This document shows, piece by piece, positions 9,682 to 22,029 of a stretch of 64,000 nt of DNA. The notes beneath the pieces are model-generated. The model did no database searches, had not been told where the DNA came from, and saw only the letters and a list, made by a program, of their open reading frames with translations. Position numbers and translations under genes: made by a program. Every line of letters begins with the position of its first letter. The stretch's first letter is position 1. Origin of the DNA: Sialis fuliginosa (Eukaryota; Arthropoda; Insecta; Megaloptera; Sialidae); contig OY540810.1 of NCBI GenBank assembly GCA_961205875.1, positions 22,444,001-22,508,000 of the forward strand. Reading direction: 5' to 3'.

Positions 9682-11440
9682 TATGATTATTTTTTTTTTT
9701 TATTACTATATGAAGTTTTTCACTCACTAAAACTGGTTAAATGTTTTGATTTGTATTTGCACCTTGTAGATCTAATCTATAACTTGAAATCAAAACCAAC
9801 GTGAAAGCTACTCTGAGTGTCGAACTATACTGATTTTAAATTTACGCTAGCGCGCAAAATGATCGCTGCGCGTTTAGCCCCCCTCCAGCCGTACCGCATT
9901 TCCGCGGGGGTGGCTTAGTGTTTAGTGGATATGGATCAATACGCCGGTTAGAATGATACTAAAATGATCCCATTTGGACTTTTAGTTTCTGAGTTATTCA
10001 ATGGTTTTAGATCATCCTGAAAACGTTACATCAAGTTTCTGAAATCCCCCCCCCCCAGTATTTGACTGGCGTTAAAAATAAAATCAACAAGTCAGTTATA
10101 TACGTTATAGAGGATTTTTGATATTTTCCTTCGCACTACTTCATAATTGTTATTATTTACCATCTCAACATTTTTTTTTATTGATTATAAAACAATTAGT
10201 TAACTAGTATTATCATACATTCTTTGCATAAAACATACATACCTACGCATAATGAACAATAATTGAAATGTTGAATTATATTAATCATACATATCGAAAT
10301 CGAAATGATAACGAAGTATGAAAAATATAATTTTTCACCGTTTATTTATGTGCAATAGTTTCATTTAATTGTTTAATAGTTTCATTTAACGATTTGTTTA
10401 ATCGACATTCGTTTCTTTATTCAATTCTTCTGTTTTATGATTCATTGTATGGAAATTACGGTCGTTCAGATTTATAAATCAAATTAAAATATTTCTTCTA
10501 TATTTATTTGTTTGATTGTCAATACTAATATTCAATAAATGTGTAATCAAATGTATTAATGATTTATTAAATATGTACAAAGGCTACCCATGAAATTACA
10601 GATTATTTAATTAACTTTCGTCCATAAATATGTTTATTTTTTAATTCGCTAGATAAGAAATAAAAATGCAATTATTATTAATTAAATTTAAATATCTCAC
10701 TTTTTCAAATAAAATCAAAAGTGATTTGGTAAAAACAGGAATTGGAAAATAATTAATGTAGAGTATGTTTTTGGGTTTTCCATGTTTTCCACATCAAATT
10801 TATATAATTTTTCGACAAAGCAGGCATTCGTAAAAAATGGGCATACACATTTGCATTTGCAAAGAAGAATAGAATAGTCACATTTTTATTATATTAATAT
10901 CCATTAAATGTTTTTTTAAATATTTTATTGTACACATAATTTACATTTCTTGATATTAACACACATGTTTTTTATCAGGCTATTATTGTATGACTAATAG
11001 GTAATGATATCAAAATTAAAGTAAGTGAAATTCAAAGAAATGTTGTATTTCAAGATAAGCGAAAATTGTAAGAGTAATAATGTATAACTTATTGGTATTA
11101 ATGGTTTTATTCATAAATCGAATTGTTCCAAAACTGCACCTACTATATCCACTTATTGGTGAAGAAATACATTACGTTATAGGTATAGAATAATATTCTT
11201 TGGAGTTTTAAAATTTACTAATAAATAGACTTTAGTACTACAACCCATGTAGGAAATGCCAGCCTTGACGATGGGCTAATTCTTAACCCACTCTTGGCCT
11301 AATATTGGGTTTTCAGTGTTGCTTTTTCGATATAGGTCCCAGTCTAGTCTAACCTAAAGATACCGAGCTTCAGGTCAACTATTCTTTACTGCTTTCACTG
11401 CTTTGTTGTTATGTTACCTAACGTAAAAAAATATAGCCTA
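9682..11440. other. No gene; one poly-C run
   Basis: This is A+T-rich DNA with a more G+C-rich patch at 9840-9920 (cgctagcgcgcaaaatgatcg, then a poly-C patch) and an 11-base C run at 10046-10056. No terminal repeats or coding frames were recognised. Confidence 0.45.
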
Positions 11441-11521
11441 TAACCTGGCCAGAGAACGTACCTATGAATTAAAAAATACAAAACGTAAATCGGATAAGTG
11501 GTTCTCGAGTGATAAGGTAAC

Positions 11522-11558
11522 TAACGGACAGACAGACAGACAGACAGACAGACAGAGA
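11522..11558. repeat. (GACA)n microsatellite at a possible retroelement 3' end
   Basis: Eight or more GACA units are followed by gagagacgttgagctttatatatatt. A tract of aaatcggataagtggttctcgagtgata directly upstream, then the tetranucleotide array and a tatata tail, resembles the 3' end of RTE-like LINEs or their SINEs in insects. That assignment is an inference. Confidence 0.4.
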
Positions 11559-11654
11559 GACGTTGAGCTTTATATATATTAAGGATAAGTCTCGACTCCT
11601 ATGTAAAATATAACATATGTTAGTCTCATATCTAAAAAACTACGAGATTTCTGA

Positions 11655-11872
11655 GAATTAAAAAAATATTTCTAAATAGAAAATACTAAACCCTACAGCA
11701 CTTATTTGAAACATTTTTTTTAATTTCAAGTCATTTTTGTGAAATGTAAATACACCATTGAACTGTCCCCTCTTAAAGGTAACTTTTCTCTCATTTAACC
11801 GAATCTTTATCTCTTGTAGTTTCCGAGATCCATATACTGTCCCCTGGTATTTAGACACCCTGTATATAATTC
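11655..11872 (-). repeat. ACAGGGTGTC-type dispersed repeat
   Basis: On the minus strand this starts tacagggtgtctaaatacca, then aggggacagtatatgg and ctcggaaactacaagagata. The acagggtgtc end followed by 'tcggaaactac-agagat' is a common repeat in arthropod genomes, as I recall it. A 73-codon open frame across it is probably chance. The other end is not defined. Confidence 0.4.
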
Positions 11873-12422
11873 CGAGCATTACTCGTCTTGATTTATGAAT
11901 GACTCATTACAATTCTCCTCTCAGACGAAGCTACAACTACGGTTTTTACATTAATAAATATGAAATATTTCACATAATTCCGAGTATACTCTTATCAATT
12001 ATATCACTCTATTAATAAGATCACTGTTTAAACATAACCCATTTCTCTGTAATTAGCTATGTTTTAATTGTGATCTGCGGTTTTAATTGCTTGATCCACG
12101 ATACTCGGGTATTTACGCGCTTCTGTCACGGATATTCACTCATTATCACTTTGCACGAATAGTTCTTTAATAGATCAAAGTTCATTTCTATTTTGTGTTT
12201 ATTTGGAAATAACATTATGAATTTTAAGCAATAAGATTTATTTGGTATATACACATGTGGTTAAGGCGCGTATAATTCTGAGAATACAAATTAGGTACTA
12301 AACGAAAGCTACTTTTCATTATAGGCGTATATACCGAGTGTTCAAAATGAAACATTACGAATTTTTATTTTGAAAAATAAGCTGTTTAATTGTCAATTTG
12401 AAGGAAGTAATAACATGTTTTT

Positions 12423-13147
12423 AGGATTCCGAAGACGTCCTATTATTAATCTCATTTTGTCGTCTGTCCGTCCGTCTTTTTCAGTCAAAGCAAAATATCT
12501 CGTAAACTATATAAGCTAGAAACTTGAAATTTTTACTGAACATGTAAAATGAAGCTCTCTAGTAAAAAATTTACAAATTTGTTGAAAAGGGAGGGGGGCT
12601 AAAGAGATATGTAAAACTATGTAAAAAAATATTTGTTTAATACCAAGGCATGTAGCACGACAAAATGTATAACCAAACCAGTGTAATTTGACCCTTTTTC
12701 TTATTTTTTTCTAAATCAAAAATGGCATCTTAAAGGAGCTGTAAAGCAAATCTAAAAAAAATTGTATACCAAGACGTATGGAGAATCATAATGTAGATCG
12801 GAATTAGTAGAATATAACCTCAAAAATGGCGCCATCAGGGGGCTAAAAGCTGTTTTTTATCCCCCCCGACCCCTCTAACTCGGTTACTACTGGCTCAAAA
12901 AATCTGAAAAAAATGGCAACGATCCTTTGGTGGGACTATCAAAACAAATACTAAAGTCAACAATATCATTTCAAATTTTGGAGAAATAAAGAGGAACATC
13001 ATAGAATTTTTTTCCATATCTAGGCATGTGGGGTGTCAAAATGTAGATCTCAATTAGTAGAATATGATCCTAAATTTGTATTATTTTCTAACTCAAAAAT
13101 GCCCCTGTGACTTCAAATAGTCTACGTAATACGTACTTCGGAACCCT
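12423..13147. repeat. TTCCGAAG-end repeat family C, copy 1
   Basis: The element runs from aggattccgaag to cttcggaaccct, a short inverted repeat. It shares long stretches with 40186-40620: gtcgtctgtccgtccgtc, caaagcaaaatatctcgtaa, gctagaaacttgaaattttt, gtgtcaaaatgtagatctca and gtaatacgtacttcggaac. The interior is non-coding, with short internal repeats of 'aaaatgtaga' type. It resembles family D at 25509 and 50528, whose ends are ggttccgtag/ctacggaacc, so C and D may be related. The class is unknown. Confidence 0.6.
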
Positions 13148-14540
13148 TATGAAATACACGCGTGTATATCTTGATTCTTGATTGATTTTTTTTTGTGTTT
13201 TTATGTGTTTTTTATATTTTTATTTCAAGGATCTGATTCTAAATGAAAAAATAAATTGTTCGAAACATTTTTTATTATAAGGCGAATTTTAGAAGTTTTT
13301 AGCAAATGAATATATTGAACGCAAGTTTTGTTAATTACATTAATATATACAATTATATTAATTGTTAATTAATTTAGAGAAAAAGTACAAGAGAAATAAT
13401 ATTTAATTATGTAAAAACGGTAATTAAAAATAAGAAATTGGAAACAACGCCGAATAAATCTAACTTTTTTATGTTTAAAAATGGCAAGAAAAATAATGAA
13501 TTATATATTTTATCAAAAATGCACTCGCTGTAACAACTATTGAAACTACGAAAATAATTAGGTATACGTCTGTGAGTAATATTTGCTCTTTCCAAAGTTT
13601 GACAGTTTACGGACGGACGTGATATTTAAATTTGTGTATATTATTTCATATCTAATACAAAATAATAATTAATGTAAGAATTCCTTACAATAATAATATT
13701 GTTTTAACTTTTTATTTAATTAAAATGAAAGTAAAAACTTTAAGAAGAAGTGATGATTCGTTTCTATTATATATAGAGGCTGGTCCATTTAAATTTTCTT
13801 GAAGATATACATTTTCATAAAAAATATGATTAGAAAGTTAATTTTGTGCATAGAATATAATGCTGCAATAAAAATATAGTATTCCATTTTTCATTAAAAA
13901 AAGACCAGGAAAACGTTACTAAATTGAAAATTAGTAACACCATTTTGTTTTTTTTTTTCGAAAAGAAACAACTTAAGTCGGAATTTTTGTTATAATTATT
14001 TTTTTTATTTTTAGCGGTTTTTAATTAAATAGACTATCCTGTACACATATAGTATTCTACTAAACTTGTAATAATACGCTTTTGAAATTATTTTTTTAAA
14101 TTAAAAAAATTAATTTTGTAAATTCTAAATTATCTTCAAAACATTGACAATTTCTATTTCTATAAAATATTATTTCCTCTTTTGATTATAAAGTAATTAT
14201 CACCATTTTGTGGTTACTAAATTTCCCAAATGATTGTCAAAATAAATGAAAACATGACAACGGTTCAAAGTTCATATAATTCTTGCTTCTTTTTAATAAT
14301 TCTTATTAGAAAATTCAGAGAAAAAATGAGCATTTCAATGTAATGTTATAAATATAAATATGATAATATGTCAGTATGTTGAACTAATATAACTAAAATG
14401 GAACGGATTAAGATATTCTAAGGCCATAAGTATCTACATTTTTTTAAATTTTGTCTAACGAATGGTAGGTATATTTAATAATATCTATTCCTAAAAAACA
14501 ATAATACTTAATTTTAAATCACTGAGTTGGTTGATTATAA
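13148..14540. other. A+T-rich stretch, no feature seen
   Basis: There is only A+T-rich low-complexity DNA with many poly-A and poly-T runs. No repeat partner was found in the window. Confidence 0.5.
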
Positions 14541-14542
14541 TA

Positions 14543-15115
14543 AGATACTGGCACCAATTATGGCCACTATAAGAGCAAAGTTTACTGTTTGTGTGATCGA
14601 CAGGCTTCTTTTTTGTAATTTTCATGAACTCATGTTACTAATATAATAAAACAAGTAACTCTTTATTTAATCAATTTAATTACCAAAGTCCGCAAATATA
14701 GTTTGTTTTTTAAATTATAATCTTTTATTTCGTTTCTGTTTTTTCTCCAGTAATGGATAAAGAAAAACCAGTAATGAGCACGCAGTGATGAACACTTGCT
14801 AATGATTATAAAATGATAAGTACTACGACACAAAAGATATAAAAGAAAGAATCGTCAAATTTGAAACAATGTAAAGCTGCTATGATAATATAATAATTAA
14901 TAAATAAATTATACCAATAATAAGTAGTTTAAATGTCCACCATTTTAATACCTATCGGCCGATTGTCATCAAATCACGCTTTAAGACAGTTTAATGTATA
15001 TAGATTAATATTCAGAAATGGTAGTAATCAAATATCGACAAATATTTCTAATTCAGTACATTTAATTAAAAAATAGCCATTACTGGGGTCATATCCAAGA
15101 CTAGTGCCAGTACCT
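14543..15115 (+). mobile_element. Tc1/mariner-like MITE family E, copy 1
   Basis: The ends AGATACTGGCACCAAT and ACTAGTGCCAGTACCT are inverted repeats flanked by TA (14541-14542 and 15116-15117). Most of the length matches 59124-59673, including gacaggcttcttttttgtaa, catgaactcatgttactaat, gtaatgagcacgcagtgatg and tagccattactgggg. The TA duplication and short TIR suit a Tc1/mariner-type non-autonomous element. No coding frame is present. Confidence 0.8.
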
Positions 15116-15444
15116 TATATAGCATATAAAAACGAGAGGATTTTTTAAATCAAATTAATATCCTATTCACCTACATTCTAAAGACAGCTACAACATTTTA
15201 ATTATAAATATCACATCCATATATGGTTAGTTGTACAGGTACTACACACGACTAAAATCACCTGCAATAGTTACGCGAAAGTCAACAATCAATAAAACAA
15301 AAAAAGCAAAACATCAACGGTAACAAGTGTAAATTAAAAAAATATGACGTGAACGACACGTTACTTCACCAATGTTATTTTATACATTGCAATCTATTCT
15401 CGCAATCGACGGCGGTGTCAAGCTGACTACTGGCAACGCCTGAT

Positions 15445-16622
15445 CAGTGGCGTGTTTAGGGAAACAGGCCCCGTCGGAAAAATGGAAGCAAGACCCGGTT
15501 ATAAAAATATTAAACTGTAGGTATAAACGTAGACAAAAAAATTTAAAAATTAAATTAATAATTTAATAAATTTAATAAATTAAATTAATAATTTAATAAA
15601 TTTAATAAATTAAATTAATAATTTAATAAATTTAATAAATTAAATTATTTAATTTTAAAAATGATATAAGTACAGTCATACCCCTAATTACGGCTCTTCA
15701 ACATTTTTCTTATTATTTAATTCGAGATCCAGTCCTGAGTCTCGACTGCCAAGATCCTAGCTTCTACACACTACCTTGAACCCCCTTCTGCTACTATAAT
15801 ATACTACATATAATATCTAATATCGAGATAAAATCCATAATGTCATGTATTAGAGATCTAAAACCTGCACAAAATAATGCTTGGCAGTATAAAAAATATA
15901 TATATAGTAGTTTCAAAATCCTTGTGAACAGATAGACAGACAGCAAAAATGGACACTGTTTTGCAGCAATGTACCAACCTACATACATGGTGACCTTTTT
16001 TCCATCAATATAAGCCATCAACCTAAGAAATCGGTTAAATTTTATAAAAGTTATATATATACAAAAAACTGTGATTTTCGATTTTCAATTTTATACATAC
16101 CTATATTAATTATACAGAAAAATTTACAACAAATGTAAAAAAAATTAAGGATTTTATTTTAAACAAAAAACTTACAATTAGATGAATATGCGTCTCTCCA
16201 AAGGTCAATAGTTTTTAGAGAATCCATATTGATAAAGTTATGAAATTTGATAATCTATTTAATATTGTGTTTAAAGTTAATTAAAAAACAAACAAAAATC
16301 AACATAAAAATTAAAGGGCCTGGTTACCACATACATTCTTGGGATAAAGTATTATTTGTTGATACTGAAAATCATAAACATTTATTAATACTAAACCGAT
16401 TATCAAATTCCATAACTATATCTCAATGGGTTGTCCAGATATCAAATAAAAACAAATCATTTTTGAAGGGCTATATAGCTCCTGAAATTTCCGGACACAT
16501 ATTCGAATAGTTTAAAATACGTACAAACATTTTTTTACATTCATTGTTAATCATCTTGTATACTATTATTAAATACATTTGATACAAAAATTTTTAGGAC
16601 CTGTGTGTTAAATACGCCACTG
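15445..16622. mobile_element. hAT-like element, about 1.18 kb
   Basis: The ends CAGTGGCGTGTTTAGGGAAA and the complement of the right end, CAGTGGCGTATTTAACACAC, share the first nine bases and then keep partial similarity through caggcccc/caggtcct. CAGTGGCGTA is a typical hAT terminus. The flanks cgcctgat and ggctggct are a poor TSD. The interior holds a 30-bp A+T tandem array (15551-15647) and short open frames without known domains. It is non-autonomous or decayed. Confidence 0.55.
15551..15647. repeat. 30-bp A+T tandem repeat, about 3.2 copies
   Basis: The unit begins taaattaataatttaataa and recurs at 15551, 15581 and 15611, with a partial fourth copy from 15641. The copies are essentially identical, so the array is recent. 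It lies inside the hAT-like element at 15445-16622. Confidence 0.85.
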
Positions 16623-16639
16623 GGCTGGCTGGTGGTAGT

Positions 16640-17615
16640 GTTCGCGGAACTACGACGTGTTACATTAGGGGCACTCCTTCCTTGCTGGACTGCTGGGAAT
16701 GGCCTAGAAACTACACCAGTGCGGAGAATGATTCACTTGTCCTGTATCTCATACTGTCTGTGTATAAAAAAACCACAATAAGATAGAATATTAAGTCATC
16801 GTCGCTTTTTAGAGGCTTACTTAACGATGTTTTTGAGTAGTCTGATAACAACAATTATTGCAATTGCGTCTCATTTTTAATGTGTTTATGTTTATATTAT
16901 AGTGGTATTCTTTTGTTTTGGGTGTAATTATGTATGGATAGTCTTAGGTATCTTCTTAATCTTTAGATGTGGTTAGGTTAAAAGTGTTAAAACGCCTTAC
17001 ATTATTTTGAAAAAAATATATACATACGAAGAACATTGTATGGCATTTTTTACTACAAAAATATATTTTTTAAATTCTCATAGATATGTACTTAATGTTA
17101 AGCCGAAAATAACGAGATTTTATTATAATAATTGCCATTAACGTGGATTTTTTTTATCTAATATTATAAATTAAAAATTGCATAGTAAAATTTTTTAAGC
17201 AGTAGGGTACATTTAAGAAGATATACGTAGATAGATATCCCAACCAAAATACGGCCACTATTTTCGTAAACACCATCCAGCAGACACGTATGTATATTAT
17301 ACAGAAGAAGAGAATAATTTGCCTGTTCAGAAAAATATTAACTTGTGGTGCTAAAGAAATTTAATTAGTATACAGTTTATTTTATCAACACAAATAGATA
17401 CAACGGCACATTGCGAAAAAGTACACACCCAGTAAGGTGGGGTGGTACATTATAAATGTATTTATAACTTACATTTTTTAAATAAAATTGATAAATAGGT
17501 TTCAAAATGTTAACATATAAATAAAAATTAGTAAAAAACAAGCTTTTATATAAAATGCACTGAAAAGTAAAAAATTAATTTTCAATAACCTATCACAAAA
17601 TTTTCTTGTTGCTCA
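16640..17615. other. No gene seen
   Basis: This is A+T-rich DNA. A weak imperfect inverted pair (gaggtaaatgtata near 17620 and tatacatttaccttta near 17730) lies at its right edge. No element could be delimited. Confidence 0.4.
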
Positions 17616-17875
17616 TAGAGGTAAATGTATAACTTTTAATGAATTTAAAAAATGTGCAAATTTTCCACCCTGATATCTTTTATCAATTCATTCTTCATTT
17701 CTTATTTTACACAAGATATTTTTCTATACATTTACCTTTATAGCGCCCCACACTTTTATTGGTCTTGGTCATATGATCCTGAAAATGTTGTGATAATTGA
17801 AAATTTATTTTTCACTTTTTAGTACATTTTTAATTAATAAAAAAATTTTTTTATTAATTTTTATATTCTAATTTT

Positions 17876-18140
17876 TAGTTACTGACTGGCTAACTAACTA
17901 ACTAACTCTTTCGTTTGATACCCAAGCCAAGGAGGCTGTAAAGAAAAAGGTTTTCCGCCATCTTGGAGTGACCGCCATATTGGATTTAGGACGATATTAG
18001 ATATACTACATTGCATTGTAACCGGACATACACGTGTCGAAAATTTCAAAGCTCTAGCTTAATAGAACTAGTCGAAATTTTGATAGCAATATTTGACCTT
18101 AACATACTAACTAACCAACAGTTAATGGAGTTAAATAAAA
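17876..18140. repeat. Probable dispersed repeat with (CTAA)n start
   Basis: The stretch gactggctaactaactaact runs into ccgccatcttggagtgaccg and cacgtgtcgaaaatttcaaa, and closes with catactaactaaccaaca. Phrases of the 'gtgtc-aaatttcaaagctcta' kind recur in insect dispersed repeats, and a related text (cccattt-cctccccttaaaaagc) occurs at 24470 and 55970. The ends are not clear. Confidence 0.35.
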
Positions 18141-18271
18141 AGTTAAATAAAAGCTTGTAAGTAATTGTAATAATGAATCCCAATTAAAAATTATAAAATA
18201 TGATAGAAGAGTCGATGCCGAGATAATAGATTAGAATAAGAATTGGAAGACTTGCAACCTTTTTCTATATC

Positions 18272-18310
18272 CAGTGGCTTAACTAGCGCGGGGGGGGGGG
18301 AGTTAATACA
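18272..18310. mobile_element. Solitary hAT-like end with an 11-base G run
   Basis: CAGTGGCTTAACTAGCGC is followed at once by a G run (18290-18300). The start matches the CAGTGGC(G/T)TA termini seen at 15445 and 43893. No partner end was found, so this is a fragment or its other end has drifted. Confidence 0.4.
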
Positions 18311-18613
18311 AATATTCTTCTAGTTTTATTTTTATATATTAAAAATATCAAAGCTATTCTGTATTACAATTTTTCTTTTTGGTTTGTCGACAATTCAAAA
18401 ATAGCCTGTATGATTATTCACCTCATCAAAGGTGTTTCAAAAGACGTAAGAATGTGCCAAAACAAATGGCATACGATACCGTGTCACAAAACAGGAAGTA
18501 ATGACAGCCCTTGAATGTTAAGAGACCTCCCGTGTGTAAGAACATATACGATTTATCAAGCTCGAAAGAAATGGAGTTGTTTTTATATAAATATACGCTT
18601 CACATGTTATATG

Positions 18614-18904
18614 CATGGGCGCCGGGAGGGGGGTGCAAGGAGGCATGAAATAATTAAGAAATACAATTGTTATTTTAAAATTGAATACATTTGCACCCCC
18701 CTGGCAAATTGGAAAACATATAATAAGTTATAAATGTGAAAATATAAAACTGAGGACCTTTTTTTTTTTTTAGTCGTGTCAGTTTCAAATTGTATATATA
18801 TGAAAACTGAAAAGACTTTTTTTTTTTACTCATATTAACTTCCATCAAATTTTTTTTTCGTATATATTTGCACCTCCCTAAAAGAAATTCTGCCGGCGCC
18901 CATG
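18614..18904 (+). mobile_element. hAT-like MITE family F, copy 1, perfect 8-bp TSD
   Basis: The ends CATGGGCGCCGG and CCGGCGCCCATG are perfect 12-bp inverted repeats, flanked on both sides by gttatatg (18606-18613 and 18905-18912), an exact 8-bp TSD. Inside, gaggggggtgcaaggaggc is followed by A+T-rich DNA with long T runs and a poly-A patch. The same family lies inverted at 43276-43615. The exact TSD means a fairly recent insertion. It is non-coding. Confidence 0.85.
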
Positions 18905-19218
18905 GTTATATGTATTATATGGTACGTAGCAAGGATTGATATTTTTAGGTTTCCGCTATCAGAGTTTTATGTATCTATTATACATACATCTACATGTAAA
19001 CTTGTGAGTTGACATTTCAATAATTTAAATCGTATTAGAGTAATGGAAGTCAACAAAATCGATGTTTTGTAAAAGCAGACATCTGATCAAATGTCAAATT
19101 CAATGTATATTTCCCATAGACGTCCGCGTTGGTTAAAAATGTATAATATGCGTTTATGCTTAAAACTACAATTTAATTTGATTTGTAAGAGTTAATGAAT
19201 TTTAAAGGCAATGTAAAA

Positions 19219-19414
19219 ACCCATTCGCACGGCGTCGTAACGGCTTTTTCCCGTAACGACTTTTTTCCGTGCGCCTAGTAGTGGTAATGCATTTCATATG
19301 AGAGTGTTCACACGACACACGACCGACCGTACACGGAAGTCGACCATGTGTTCTCTCTCATATGAAATGCATTACCACTACTAAGCGCACAGGAAAAAGC
19401 CGTGTGAATGGGCT
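19219..19414. mobile_element. Fold-back MITE with arms of about 85 bp
   Basis: The left arm contains acccattcgcacggc, then ccgtgcgcctagtagtgg and taatgcatttcatatgagag. The right arm is the inverse: ctctcatatgaaatgcatta, ccactactaagcgcac, gccgtgtgaatgggct. The left arm has an extra internal duplication of gtcgtaacggcttttt type. The loop between arms is about 45 bp. The TSD is uncertain (taaaa lies on both sides). The 'TTCACACGGC' end resembles other fold-backs in the window. Confidence 0.75.
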
Positions 19415-20313
19415 CTAAAACATTAATTATTTATTTATTTTTAATTTTTATTTAAGATCTGAACTATACGCCGTTGACATTACGGAGCACATTTTTGCGG
19501 TGCACACTGATTTCAATGTTAGATAGCAAGTTATGAGTCCTATATATGTATTTTCTTGTCTGAGATACTAGAATTGGTGAATACATTTTTTTTTATTTTC
19601 ATCAATTGAAAAATACTTAAATATGAGAGAAAAGTTGTTCTGTACTCGTATATGTAGATATATTTACATTAATAGTTTTAAATGAAACACCTTAATGAAA
19701 AACTATTCAGTTAGATATAGAGACAAATCGAAAAAAAAATATACACTTAAATCCGTTGATCCGTTTTCGAGATATCGTTCGACACAAATATTGACATATG
19801 CCTTTTAAAAAATCAGATATGATTTGGGCGGTCTCAAAACTATTTTATCATTAATCGATTATGATCAACCGTAAAACAAATTGCCATAAAAATATCATAG
19901 ATTTGTAAACATAACATAAATATATGTTTCTTATCTAAATATGATCATCAATTTAACATTCAATTTCAATAATCGTAAAATATATTAAAACGTAGTTTTC
20001 TGTACAGAAAAAAAATCGAATAAAATACAGTAAAGTGTCTGACGCACCTCTTATGCGTGATCGGCTATAATTTTAATTTATGAAAAGTTTTGGAATTTAT
20101 TTTAATTTATAAATGATATGTTTCCGCGCTAGTTAATACATGCTTTAAGCAATCATATCAATAATAATTCTTTAATGTTAAGGCTGATATTTTGAAGTTT
20201 TACCAAAGGCCATGAAGAGTCAGTGGTGGTTCACAGAAAAATATTTATGTACCTTTCAACTGAAAAAACGATTATTTACTCTTTTCAGAAAGCTACAGCA
20301 TTCAGTGATGGTT

Positions 20314-20547
20314 CAATGGCGTAACCATAATTTTTTGAGGGGGGAGGGGGCAAAATTTAAAATAAATGATCAATTATTTTCAAATGGCCTTTTTTCGATG
20401 TTTTACATTTGCCTTATTCAATTTTCATAAAACAGATAGAGGGACCACTTGAAAGTGTTTATTCATATATATTTTGTATGACCTCTATACTACTCACACC
20501 ACTCCGGGAGGGTAGTTTCACCCCCCCCCCCCCTGGTTACATCATTG
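20314..20547. mobile_element. hAT-like MITE, 234 bp
   Basis: The ends CAATGGCGTAACCA and TGGTTACATCATTG are 14-bp inverted repeats with two mismatches. They are flanked by tgatggtt and taacggtt (6 of 8). A G run lies just inside the left end and a 13-base C run just inside the right end, so the arms pair further through G/C tracts. It is non-coding, and the two short open frames over it are chance. Confidence 0.65.
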
Positions 20548-20555
20548 TAACGGTT

Positions 20556-21780
20556 CCTAAGATCACACTCTATTGTGTCCATCTGAAACCAAAAACCAGA
20601 TATTTAATTTTTAAGAAGCCCATTCTATAAAGATTCGTAAGAGTTTCGACAGTGCCGCAATTTTTAACCAAATTGGTGGTGATGCAATTTATTCAAAAAT
20701 TTATTTATGTATAATTTTTAGTAAGCATTAAAAAATAAAATAAAAATTTACCATAATACAATAATATGAAGTATTATATTGGTTGATAAAATCATAAAAT
20801 ACGGCTGTGAGTGAGACTTGACTACTATAATCAATCAAAAATCGATTCGGGCTAATATTCGAACTCTATATTATATCTACTCATTTTTAAAGAAATATCA
20901 TAGAAAAATAATAATAAATCTTCTTCTTCTATGTTTTTTTTGTCAACTGTATCGGAACAAACCGGAACGATTATCTTAATTCATCTTTGTCTTGCTCCGC
21001 CACTGCTTACAGTCAATTATATAATCATCTCACACTTAGAATATATGAGACTACATAATTTTCTAGAATAATTGGAAACACTATGTTTTCATTCCAATAT
21101 AATTAATAACTAAGTTAAGAAAGATAGAAAGGTAGATGTAGATAATATTAATAAACCATGCCTGTATCTTTACTTCATTGATAATTAATAAAACGAGTTC
21201 TCAAGAAACGTTTTCATTAATCAAAATGTAATAATTCAGTAAATAGAACTTGCAATTAATTATTTTGATAATGTTATAAACTATATGATAAACGTACGTA
21301 TATGTATAAACTTATTTAAGTTTCTGAAAAGGGGTCAACAGATATAGAACATTTTATTTAAAAAAACTGCGGTTGTAGATTATAAAATAGAAGAACTAAG
21401 TGTTCATGATTTCTAGAAATTATTCTTATCACATCTTGTAAACACGGTTATTTTATCATTTTCTTTTCTTGTTAAAACACAATGAAAATTATTTTTTATT
21501 ATAATGCCTTATCGAAATATTAAACTAGGAGGTAACCTCGGGAGAAATTGCAACAAAAATATGCCACACTTTAAAAGCTTACATCTCCGTAACTAATAAT
21601 TGTATAACAATAAATAAAACGCTAATATATAGCTTTTATAGTCTCATTAACCATTGAATCTAGTAGTATAAAAAGTGGCAATTTAAGTAGTTCTAACCAG
21701 ACCTTTGTCGCACCAATTTGTTTAAAAAAAATTACGGTTGTAGTAGTGGCATAGACAAACCTATATACCAAACCATTTGA
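20556..21780. other. No feature seen
   Basis: This is A+T-rich DNA with no recognisable coding frame, terminal repeats or second copy in the window. Confidence 0.45.
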
Positions 21781-21781
21781 C

Positions 21782-22025
21782 GAAAAACTCATAAACAAAC
21801 GAGAAAAAAATTATGAAATTCCTCTGTAAATTCGATTAAAGATATACCTATCAAAAAAAAAAAAAATCGATCGTACCGAAGATCGAACGCGGCCATTCAC
21901 GATTATCAGCCCGTAGTGCTAACAACTGAGCCACGTTGCTTTTGACTTCAACTGGATATATAATATGTTTAAGCGAATTTACAGAGAAATTTCATAATTT
22001 TTCCCCGTTTGCTTATGAGTTTTCT
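21782..22025. mobile_element. Fold-back element with a tRNA-like centre
   Basis: The left arm (gaaaaactcataaac, aattatgaaattcctctg, taaattcg) is the inverse of the right arm (cgaatttacagagaaatt, tcataatt, cttatgagtttt). The arms are about 60 bp with a few mismatches. Between them lies a tRNA-like sequence on the minus strand (21869-21942). It may be a fold-back transposon that captured a tRNA-derived SINE head, or an inverted pair of SINE copies. No TSD was found. Confidence 0.6.
21869..21942 (-). pseudogene. tRNA-Ile-like sequence (SINE head or tRNA pseudogene)
   Basis: On the minus strand, tggctcagttgttagcac matches an A-box/D-arm, and gcgttcgatcttcggtac matches a B-box/T-arm. The middle ctgataatc reads as an anticodon loop with GAT, as in tRNA-Ile. 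The stems are poorly kept: the acceptor ends aagcaac and the 3' side do not pair well, and the D stem is shortened. So it is not a working tRNA. The internal pol III promoter boxes are close to consensus. Confidence 0.55.
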
Positions 22026-22029
22026 GCAT

